DNA of 6,623 nt, taken from positions 1-6,623 of the forward strand of contig JAUWLI010000169.1 in assembly GCA_030613765.1 (NCBI GenBank), given 5' to 3'. Origin of the DNA: Phycisphaerae bacterium. Lineage in GTDB: Bacteria; Planctomycetota; Phycisphaerae; Sedimentisphaerales; SG8-4. Positions 1 to 6,011 of this stretch are shown piece by piece. The notes beneath the pieces are model-generated. The model had not been told where the DNA came from and did no database searches. It worked only from the letters and a program-made list of their open reading frames with translations. The translations under genes and the position numbers were made by a program. Position 1 is the stretch's first letter, and each line of letters opens with the position of its first letter.

Positions 1-1265
1 CTTCTTAGCACATACTGGCCAAACAGCTCGTGATGACTTATGACTATCGTATTTAGTGAATTTATGACGAAGCCCTGATGAATAAAACCTAACAGCAGTT
101 TGAAATTGGCCGGAATATTTTTGTTAATTTCCTTTACAATCTCACCTACACGTTTGATCTCAGCTTCAGCTTCACAGTAAAGCAGCACTTTTTTGTCTTT
201 TTTTGCCTCAGCCACCAGTTCCTCAAGGGCCTCTTTGTGTCCCGCCCACAAAGAAGTGGCTTTGTGCTGAAACGTCTGGACACTTTTTATATCCACCTTG
301 AGGAAATCACCCGATTCTGCTGTGGCAAACCTGCATATGTGTAGTTGAGTGAATTTTGCTGCAGCTTCATAAATATCGGCCCAGCTATAAAGACGATTCG
401 TATCTTCGGCCCGTTCCCGGAACAGCCTTGCGACTTCTTCGCAGTCAGTGGATTCTTCAATAATTATTATGCAATCCTGAGGCAGGATATTTACAAATAA
501 CTCCCTTTCTTCCTGCGTAGTCCCGCACACCACCGAAACGATATTAATGCGTTCTATTTGTTCGGTTGAGAGTTGCGTATCCAAATTGATTTCACGGATA
601 CTCTCTATAGTATCACCGAAAAATTCTATCCTAATCGCTAGAGCATTCTGTGAAGGCGTGCTCGCCGGTTCTTTGCCCGATAGAACTTTGTCGACAGTCA
701 GAGGTGCGTAAATATCGACAATACCTCCGCGACGGGCAAATTGGCCCGGCAGATCAATCCTTTCCACACGCTCAAATCCGTTTTCAACGAGCCACTCGAC
801 TACCTCTTCCGGTCTCACCTGTCCCTCAACCTGTAATTTAAGACAGCTTTCCTGCAGGGCATGTGGCTTTGGTATCGGCTGACAAAGCGCCTGTATAGAT
901 GCTGGTATAACAAGTTTACTTCCTCCAGAACGAGAGGTGAGATGCGATATACGAGAGACGAGCTTTAGCCTCTCAGCACGAATCTCATCGGTGGCGTCTG
1001 CTAAATCTTCCTCGCCCTCCCATGCTCCCAAGCTCTCGATTCTTTTACCTCCGAATGTATGCAAATCATCGACGGCCTTGTCCGCGTCGTCGATATGCGG
1101 ACAGATGTATAAAATCGGCCGACCTGATTTTTCCGATATGTAAGCTGCCAGCAGGTGCGCAAAGGACCCCCATGTCCCCTCGACTTTAACCGTCCCCTCA
1201 CCGGGTTTTACGGTCTTAAGCCGGGAGGTTATCTCCGCAACAATCTTGTCTCGGCCAAGATTCAT
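1..1265 (-). CDS. mfd: Transcription-repair coupling factor Mfd, N-terminal 421 residues (3' end outside window)
   Basis: Mfd removes RNA polymerase stalled at DNA lesions and recruits UvrA, linking transcription to nucleotide excision repair in the cytoplasm. I translated the minus strand from the ATG at 1265 and it stays open to the window edge. What is visible is the UvrB-like module and the start of the next domain. Residues 30-120 resemble the degenerate, non-catalytic nucleotide fold of Mfd (GTWGSFAHLL at 30-39, LGAWEGEEDLAD at 79-90). The UvrB/Mfd signature GQFARRGGIVDIY is at 174-186, followed by IRIEFFGDTIESIR at 211-224. The HQGFVI...HHELFGQYVLR stretch at 396-421 matches the segment ending the domain after the UvrB-like module. 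The RNA-polymerase-interacting and translocase domains (about 700 further residues in the family) lie off the left edge. The start is fixed by an in-frame TAA at 1269-1271 and by the absence of any other Met in the visible part. The Shine-Dalgarno is poor: GGCGG lies 14 nt upstream, inside a hairpin. It follows pfk by 78 bp on the same strand. Confidence 0.94.
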   Translation of the reverse strand, partial: MNLGRDKIVAEITSRLKTVKPGEGTVKVEGTWGSFAHLLAAYISEKSGRPILYICPHIDDADKAVDDLHTFGGKRIESLGAWEGEEDLADATDEIRAERLKLVSRISHLTSRSGGSKLVIPASIQALCQPIPKPHALQESCLKLQVEGQVRPEEVVEWLVENGFERVERIDLPGQFARRGGIVDIYAPLTVDKVLSGKEPASTPSQNALAIRIEFFGDTIESIREINLDTQLSTEQIERINIVSVVCGTTQEERELFVNILPQDCIIIIEESTDCEEVARLFRERAEDTNRLYSWADIYEAAAKFTQLHICRFATAESGDFLKVDIKSVQTFQHKATSLWAGHKEALEELVAEAKKDKKVLLYCEAEAEIKRVGEIVKEINKNIPANFKLLLGFIHQGFVINSLNTIVISHHELFGQYVLR

Positions 1266-1279
1266 TGTTTATTTAATAG

Positions 1280-1318
1280 CCGCCGGTTGTTAGTCACCAG
1301 CGGGGAAAATCAGCCCGC
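1280..1318 (-). promoter_or_regulatory. Overlapping alternative hairpins in the pfk-mfd intergenic RNA
   Basis: On the minus-strand transcript the segment at 1296-1303 (CCGCTGGT) can pair with ACCGGCGG at 1280-1287. This gives an 8-bp stem with one G-U pair and an 8-nt loop, ending 14 nt before the mfd ATG. The same CCCGC (1300-1304) can instead pair with the upstream GCGGG at 1314-1318, a 5-bp stem with a 9-nt loop. The two cannot coexist. The proximal stem also buries the only GGCGG that could serve as a weak ribosome binding site. No T-run follows, so it is not a standard intrinsic terminator. A regulatory role is inference only. Confidence 0.35.
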
Positions 1319-1343
1319 AATGAACAATGTATTAAGCAGCCAA

Positions 1344-2441
1344 TCAGATACCGAAGCTCGTCCCAACGGCCAGAGCTGCTTTTATAAGGTGATTGTTTTT
1401 AGGTACTGTCTTAATTTTGCCGGCGATCCGCGAAAGCGGAATGCTCGAGAGTCTGCCATCTTTCTGTACTACCAGGTGACCCTTGATGCCTTTCATCAAA
1501 AGTTCGACGGCCATATAGCCAAAGTTCGTAGCAAGAGTCCTGTCAAACGGAGTGGGAGTTCCACCCCGTTGAATATGACCAAGCACAACCGCTCTACAAT
1601 CAAGTCCTGTCTGCTCGTTGATTTGGACAGCCAGTAAATTTGCGATTCCTCCAAGTCGAATCGGGTCGGGGCTGTGGGCAACTTTCTTGGCAACGACCAT
1701 CTTGCCGCCTTTTTCCTTTGCCCCTTCAGCTACCACCACGATACTGAATCTCTTGCCACGTTTAGACCGGCCGTGCACAAAATCGCAGATTTTGTCGAGG
1801 CGGTACGGTATCTCCGGCAAAAGGATAACATCCGAGCCGCTTGCTACACCCGCGTGAAGAGCAATCCAGCCGGCATATCTGCCCATTACCTCGATAATCA
1901 TTACCCGATGGTGAGAACTTGCTGTTGTATGGATTTTATCAATCGCCTCAGTGGCGGTATTGACGGCCGTGTTAAAACCGAAGGTAATATCCGTACCGTA
2001 AAGATCGTTGTCAATTGTCTTGGGGACACCTATCACGTTGACGCCTTTTTTGGCAAATCGTGAAGCCGAGGCCATAGTGCCGTCGCCGCCGATGCAGATA
2101 AGCGCATCGATGTTGTGTTTTTTCAGGTTCTTGATACAGTTATTCGTAACGTCTTTAGTCTTGCTCTTTTTACCAGCCGTCACCCGATACTTGAACGGAT
2201 TAGCCACATTTGAGGAACCCAGAATCGTTCCACCAACGGTCAAGATGTTGCTGACCTCATTGTAACTAAGCACACGTATCCGGTCTTCGATTAGCCCCAG
2301 ATACCCGTCTTCAATTCCCCAGACCTCAAGGCCGAATTTATTTATAGCTGTCTTGGTAACGGCCCTGATAACAGCATTCAAGCCGGGGCAGTCTCCACCG
2401 CCTGTCATTACGGCTATGGATTTGATGCTCTTTGTCTTCAT
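1344..2441 (-). CDS. pfkA: 6-phosphofructokinase (PfkA superfamily, group-III-like), phosphoryl donor uncertain
   Basis: Phosphorylates fructose 6-phosphate to fructose 1,6-bisphosphate, the committing step of glycolysis, in the cytoplasm. The 365-residue protein shows the family motifs in order: nucleotide loop GGGDCPGLNAVIR (14-26), GGDGT (118-122), catalytic PKTIDND (140-146, with the two aspartates of the TIDND motif), substrate-binding MGRYAGW (186-192), LLPE (207-210), and the phosphofructokinase signature GHIQRGGTPTPFDR (288-301). It is longer than the 320-residue E. coli enzyme and closer to the ~340-residue actinobacterial type. In the E. coli numbering usually used for donor choice, position 104 is Gly (ATP-like, GGDGT) but position 124 is Lys (PKTIDND, where classical ATP enzymes have PGTIDND). 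ATP versus pyrophosphate therefore cannot be settled by reading. The ATG has a good Shine-Dalgarno, AAGGA at 2451-2455, with a 9-nt spacer. The gene lies 31 bp after tkt and ends 78 bp before mfd, so co-transcription is likely. Confidence 0.95.
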   Translation of the reverse strand: MKTKSIKSIAVMTGGGDCPGLNAVIRAVTKTAINKFGLEVWGIEDGYLGLIEDRIRVLSYNEVSNILTVGGTILGSSNVANPFKYRVTAGKKSKTKDVTNNCIKNLKKHNIDALICIGGDGTMASASRFAKKGVNVIGVPKTIDNDLYGTDITFGFNTAVNTATEAIDKIHTTASSHHRVMIIEVMGRYAGWIALHAGVASGSDVILLPEIPYRLDKICDFVHGRSKRGKRFSIVVVAEGAKEKGGKMVVAKKVAHSPDPIRLGGIANLLAVQINEQTGLDCRAVVLGHIQRGGTPTPFDRTLATNFGYMAVELLMKGIKGHLVVQKDGRLSSIPLSRIAGKIKTVPKNNHLIKAALAVGTSFGI

Positions 2442-2472
2442 AAAGTTCCGTCCTTGTATGCTTAAAGACTTA

Positions 2473-4494
2473 TCAGCTCATCGCCTTTTTCGCAGCCTGG
2501 ATGACATTATCAGCAGTTATGCCGAACTTCTCGAAGCAGATCTTGGCGGGTGCAGAGGCGCCGAATGATGACATTCCAATAAAGGCACCTCTATCTCCAA
2601 GCCATTTCCACCAGCCCTGTTCGACACCGGCTTCAATGCCGACTCTTGCCTTGACGCCGGGCGAGATAACCGAATCACGGTACTCTTTGTCCTGTTTTTC
2701 AAACAGCTTCCAGCAGGGCATACTGATTACCTGGGAACTAATTCCTTCAGCCGCCAGTTTCTCCGCTGCCTCCATCGCAACGCTAACTTCCGAGCCGCTG
2801 GCCAAAAGCAAAACGTCCGGCTTGTCAGCACCGACGAGAACATAAGCACCCTTACTTAGATTTGTGGCGGAACCGTAATTTTCCTGGTCGATGACAGGCA
2901 AGTTCTGCCGGGTAAGAAGCAGAGCTGCCGGATTATCTCGATGTTCCAGTATGAATTTCCAGGCCAGTGCAGTCTCATTTGCATCAGCAGGTCTGAACAC
3001 TAGCAAATTTGGTATTGCGCGAAGAGCGGCAAGCTGCTCAACGGGTTGGTGTGTTGGGCCATCTTCGCCGACGCCGATACTATCGTGAGTAAAAACGAAT
3101 ATGGTCGGGTACTTCGACAAAGCGGCCACGCGAATTGCCGGCCTCATATAATCAGAGAAAACCAGGAACGTCCCGCTATAAGCTCTGGCCAACCCGCTTA
3201 CTGAGATTCCATTCATTATCGCTCCCATCGCGTGTTCCCTGATTCCGTAGTGAATATACCTGCCGTCTTGAGCAACTTTTTGGAAAGACTTGGCACCGAT
3301 AAACTCAGTATTATTTGAAGGCGTCAAATCTGCCGAGCCGCCCAGAACCAGCGGTAATTCCGGCATCAACGCATCCAGCACTTTCCCCGAGGCCTTGCGT
3401 GTTGCAATCGTACTGCCTGTCTCAAAGTCCGGCAATATATCATCGAGATTTATCGACAGTTTCCCGGCTTCAGCATCACGAAACTGCTGTGCAAGCTCCG
3501 GATAGGCCTTTGCGTATTCGGCAAACATTTTATCCCAGGTTGTTTCCGTGTATTTGCCTTTGTCAATAACTTTTCGCATATGAGACAGTACTTTCTCAGG
3601 GACATGGAAGCTTTTGTCCGGGTCCCATCCGAATCTTTCCTTAATCAATGTGATTTCATCGTTCCCTAAAGGAGAACCGTGTGCTTTAGCTGTGTCCTGC
3701 ATATTCGGACTGCCGTAAGCGATATGCGTGCGAAGTTTTATTAGTGTCGGTTGCTGCTTCTCCTGCTTTGCATTATTCAGGGCCTTTTCAAAAGCAGCCA
3801 TGTTATTGCCGTCGCCGCCAACTTCCTGTACATTCCAGTTATATGCTTTATAGCGTTTGGCCCTGTCTTCCGTAAAGGAAAGTGCAGTGTCACCATCAAT
3901 ACTGATGTGGTTGTCATCGTAAACGACAATCAAATTGTCAAGTCCCAGATGACCGGCTAAAGAGCTGGCCTCAGAAGCAATACCCTCCTGTAAATCACCG
4001 TCGCTGACTATGACATAGATGTTATAGTCAATAATGGGAAAGCCATCCCGATTGAAATAGTTTGCCAGGAACTTTTCGGCTATTGCCATCCCAACAGCAT
4101 TGGATATGCCTTGTCCCAAAGGCCCGGTAGTAACTTCGACTCCGCAATCGGGGTCATATTCAGGGTGTCCGGGCGTTTTACTTGACCACTGTCGAAAATT
4201 CTTCAATTCATCCAGACTTATCTCGAAACCCGTCAGATGCAGCAGTGAATAAAGCAGCGCACTGCCGTGGCCGGCAGAAAGAACGAAACGATCCCGGTTA
4301 TGCCATCTCGGATTGGCCGGGTTATAGTTCATATGTCTTGTCCAGAGCACGTATGCCGCCGGCGCCATTCCCATCGGCATACCGGGGTGACCGGAATTGG
4401 CTTTCTGCACTGCTTCCATAGACAGAAAGCGAATTGTCTGGACACATAGCTCATCAAGTTCTGATAGCCCTTGATTTTTTGGAGAAACTTTCAT
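2473..4494 (-). CDS. tkt: Transketolase
   Basis: A thiamine-diphosphate enzyme moving two-carbon ketol units between sugar phosphates (for example xylulose 5-phosphate to ribose 5-phosphate or erythrose 4-phosphate) in the non-oxidative pentose phosphate pathway, cytoplasmic. At 673 residues it is full length (E. coli 663). The pyrimidine-binding and active-site elements are all present: SGHPGMPMG (34-42, His36), AGHGS (74-78, His76), PGHPE (108-112), TTGPLGQG (122-129). The ThDP/metal motif runs from SDGDLQEG (164-171) to DDN (193-195). AHGSPLG is at 271-277. The second domain has the catalytic Glu420 in GIREHAM (417-423), then FTHDSIGVGEDGPTHQPVEQ (468-487, His482) and LLTRQ (526-530, the sugar-phosphate-binding Arg529). 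The C-terminal transketolase domain (about 555-673) is complete. The ATG at 4494 is preceded by AGGA at 4503-4506 with an 8-nt spacer. It is the first gene of the leftward tkt-pfk-mfd cluster and is divergent from the FAD oxidoreductase. I could not identify a convincing promoter for it. Confidence 0.97.
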   Translation of the reverse strand: MKVSPKNQGLSELDELCVQTIRFLSMEAVQKANSGHPGMPMGMAPAAYVLWTRHMNYNPANPRWHNRDRFVLSAGHGSALLYSLLHLTGFEISLDELKNFRQWSSKTPGHPEYDPDCGVEVTTGPLGQGISNAVGMAIAEKFLANYFNRDGFPIIDYNIYVIVSDGDLQEGIASEASSLAGHLGLDNLIVVYDDNHISIDGDTALSFTEDRAKRYKAYNWNVQEVGGDGNNMAAFEKALNNAKQEKQQPTLIKLRTHIAYGSPNMQDTAKAHGSPLGNDEITLIKERFGWDPDKSFHVPEKVLSHMRKVIDKGKYTETTWDKMFAEYAKAYPELAQQFRDAEAGKLSINLDDILPDFETGSTIATRKASGKVLDALMPELPLVLGGSADLTPSNNTEFIGAKSFQKVAQDGRYIHYGIREHAMGAIMNGISVSGLARAYSGTFLVFSDYMRPAIRVAALSKYPTIFVFTHDSIGVGEDGPTHQPVEQLAALRAIPNLLVFRPADANETALAWKFILEHRDNPAALLLTRQNLPVIDQENYGSATNLSKGAYVLVGADKPDVLLLASGSEVSVAMEAAEKLAAEGISSQVISMPCWKLFEKQDKEYRDSVISPGVKARVGIEAGVEQGWWKWLGDRGAFIGMSSFGASAPAKICFEKFGITADNVIQAAKKAMS

Positions 4495-4663
4495 TGTTGA
4501 GTTCCTAACTATAATTTATTACACACTTATGCTGTTAAAACGAATTGGATAAGATACCCGCAAACGCATATTTCCGCAAGCATTTTTATTACTTCGACTT
4601 CAAAAGACTATTTAGCTGTATGTTTTATGTGAAAATTTTAAATCCCTCGAAATTCTTACTCGT

Positions 4664-4692
4664 TTGACAAACCTGCATATCTTCAGGATAAT
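4664..4692 (+). promoter_or_regulatory. Sigma-70-type promoter of the FAD oxidoreductase gene
   Basis: A perfect -35 TTGACA (4664-4669) is separated by exactly 17 bp from a -10 GATAAT (4687-4692, 5 of 6 to consensus). It predicts a start near 4699 and a 5' leader of about 46-49 nt to the start codon. An A/T-rich tract (AAAATTTTAAAT, 4632-4643) lies upstream. The whole box from 4663 to 4695 recurs, 25 of 33 bases identical and with no gaps, before the sulfatase gene at 5862-5894. Confidence 0.8.
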
Positions 4693-4728
4693 TGCAGTTT
4701 GATTGATGTTAATAATAAGATCCGTCTC

Positions 4729-4737
4729 AAGGTGAGG
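4729..4737 (+). promoter_or_regulatory. Ribosome binding site that leaves two possible starts for the FAD oxidoreductase
   Basis: AAGGTGAGG precedes two adjacent in-frame start codons: GTG at 4745 (7 nt after the GAGG) and ATG at 4748 (10 nt after). Both spacings are workable, and the choice changes the protein by one residue only. Confidence 0.6.
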
Positions 4738-4744
4738 GCTTTGT

Positions 4745-5821
4745 GTGATGTACGATGTAGCTATCATAGGTGCCGGGCCAGCCGGTGCTACGTTGGCCCG
4801 CCTGCTTGCTGGTCGTTATAAGATTTTGTTGATTGACAAGAGGCAGCTAACAGACTGCTCTGCGAGTCGTTTTTCTATAAAGTGTTGCGGTGGATTGTTA
4901 GCCCCGGATGCTCAGGGGATGCTTTCTAAAATGGGATTAGGTCTGCCAAAAAACGTGTTGGTGGATCCCCAACTATTCGTTGTCCGTGCTATTGATGTGC
5001 AGCAGCACGTGGAAAGGTATTATCAACGATATTACATCAATATGGACCGGCAGAAATTTGATTGTTGGTTATTGTCCATGGTTTCCTCGAGTGTTGATGT
5101 GCGACTGGGTTGCAGATTCAAATCATACGAATCAGATAATGGTTGCTTCAAAATAAATTATGTCCGGAATAATAACACATACGTAGAGCGCGCCGGAATT
5201 GTGATTGGAGCTGATGGAGCGTCATCCAGAGTCCGTAAAATCGCAGCTCCCGACCGTTCATTTCCAAAAGCATATATCGGAGTGCAGGAATGGGTCGAAG
5301 CAGACACTGAGTTACCGTACTTTTCCACAATGTTTGAGCCGGGAGTTACTGACTATTATTGTTGGACTATTCCTAAGGAAGAGTACTTGGTTATTGGGGC
5401 TGCGTTGCGTCCGAGGTGTGAGGTAACTGCTAAGTTTAAGCTGCTGAAAAACAGGCTGAGAGATTATGGATTCCGATTTGGGAAGACTGTTCGGAGGGAA
5501 AGCGCTTTTATTCTACGGCCTGAGAAGACACGGCAGATATACACTGGTGCAAATGGGATTGCTTTGCTCGGCGAGGCGGCAGGCTGGATAAGCCCAAGCT
5601 CTGCTGAGGGACTAAGTTATGCTTTCAAAAGTGCGCTTATCCTGGCGGACGTCCTACGCAAGACACCAGACAGCTTCGAGAAACGCTACTATCACAAGAC
5701 CAGACAATTAAGAACAAATATTCTCGTAAAGAACATTAAGTCTCACTTCATATACGACCCATGGCTAAGAACAATTGTAATGAGGACAGGTCTTAATAGC
5801 ATGAAAGTAAACAAATCCTAA
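4745..5821 (+). CDS. FAD-dependent oxidoreductase, geranylgeranyl reductase superfamily (substrate unknown)
   Basis: A 358-residue flavoprotein of the p-hydroxybenzoate-hydroxylase/geranylgeranyl-reductase fold. Numbered from the GTG at 4745: the FAD-binding Rossmann motif is IIGAGPAGATLA (7-18), closed by the acidic end of the second strand, LLIDKR (28-33). KCCGGLLAPDAQ at 46-57 matches the Cys-Gly-Gly region found near the flavin in geranylgeranyl reductases. MDRQKFD (100-106) is the conserved D-R-x-x-F-D turn. GADGASSRVR (155-164) is the dinucleotide-binding 'GD' motif. YYCWTIPK followed by VIGAA (204-220) fits the family's Y-x-W-x-(F/I)-P-K...G substrate-pocket signature. GEAAGWISPSSAEG (276-289) is the second FAD-binding motif, with Glu where most relatives have Asp (GDAAG). 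There is no signal peptide or membrane helix, so it is probably cytosolic or peripheral. Family members reduce isoprenoid double bonds or oxidise varied lipids. From memory, close relatives are unnamed FAD-binding proteins of anaerobes such as clostridia. It has its own promoter and appears monocistronic. Start GTG 4745 or ATG 4748. Confidence 0.88.
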   Translation: MMYDVAIIGAGPAGATLARLLAGRYKILLIDKRQLTDCSASRFSIKCCGGLLAPDAQGMLSKMGLGLPKNVLVDPQLFVVRAIDVQQHVERYYQRYYINMDRQKFDCWLLSMVSSSVDVRLGCRFKSYESDNGCFKINYVRNNNTYVERAGIVIGADGASSRVRKIAAPDRSFPKAYIGVQEWVEADTELPYFSTMFEPGVTDYYCWTIPKEEYLVIGAALRPRCEVTAKFKLLKNRLRDYGFRFGKTVRRESAFILRPEKTRQIYTGANGIALLGEAAGWISPSSAEGLSYAFKSALILADVLRKTPDSFEKRYYHKTRQLRTNILVKNIKSHFIYDPWLRTIVMRTGLNSMKVNKS

Positions 5822-5823
5822 AT

Positions 5824-5843
5824 CCTGAAACAATACTTTCAGG
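5824..5843 (+). terminator. Hairpin just after the FAD oxidoreductase stop codon (weak terminator or mRNA 3'-end structure)
   Basis: CCTGAAA (5824-5830) and TTTCAGG (5837-5843) form a perfect 7-bp stem around a 6-nt loop, starting 2 nt after the TAA stop. No T-run follows on the plus strand (the next bases are CTCGCAAAAAC), so it does not meet the intrinsic-terminator pattern. It may instead protect the 3' end or act with a protein factor. Confidence 0.35.
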
Positions 5844-5862
5844 CTCGCAAAAACTCACACAT

Positions 5863-5891
5863 TTGATAAATCTGGACATATACCTGATAAT
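5863..5891 (+). promoter_or_regulatory. Sigma-70-type promoter of the sulfatase gene
   Basis: TTGATA (5863-5868, 5 of 6 to consensus), a 17-bp spacer, and GATAAT (5886-5891, 5 of 6). The predicted start is near 5898, giving a leader of about 114 nt before the sulfatase ATG. The box from 5862 to 5894 is a close copy of the promoter at 4663-4695, including matched bases in the spacer and the TGC after the -10. Confidence 0.72.
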
Positions 5892-5920
5892 TGCTATTAT
5901 TGTCATGCACCTAAAAGCTG

Positions 5921-5939
5921 CAATTAACAGAGTTAATTG
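5921..5939. promoter_or_regulatory. Perfect 19-bp palindrome in the sulfatase leader (candidate operator)
   Basis: CAATTAACAGAGTTAATTG is an 8-bp perfect inverted repeat with a 3-bp centre. It lies about 24-42 bp downstream of the predicted transcription start and 72 bp before the sulfatase start. The size and position fit a dimeric repressor site in DNA; in RNA it would be an A/U-rich 8-bp stem with a 3-nt loop. It is not followed by a T-run, so a terminator is unlikely. The binding protein is unknown. Confidence 0.45.
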
Positions 5940-6000
5940 AGAAAAAGACAATGAGTAAAAAAGAGCAACAAGAACTTCCGTCATGCAATCAAATCTATGC

Positions 6001-6005
6001 GAGGA
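6001..6005 (+). promoter_or_regulatory. Ribosome binding site fixing the sulfatase start
   Basis: GAGGA sits 6 nt before the ATG at 6012. The in-frame alternative ATG at 6033 (giving MNRRAFLK) has no purine-rich element in front of it, so the upstream ATG is preferred. Confidence 0.7.
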
Positions 6006-6011
6006 TAAACG

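Noticed and set aside
1155..1637. A 160-codon plus-strand open frame spanning the mfd-pfk junction
   Set aside because: It is antisense to two well-supported genes, crosses their junction, and has no recognisable domain or ribosome binding site. It is an overlap artefact.
4508..4538. TTAACA and TATAGT on the minus strand as a promoter for tkt
   Set aside because: The spacer would be 19 bp, and the start site would fall on or beyond the tkt ribosome binding site at 4503-4506, leaving it out of the transcript. I do not count it as a promoter.
4672..4687. CCTG...CAGG inverted repeat inside the first promoter spacer as an operator
   Set aside because: Only 4-bp arms with an 8-bp gap, and not preserved in the matching second promoter box. 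Probably chance.
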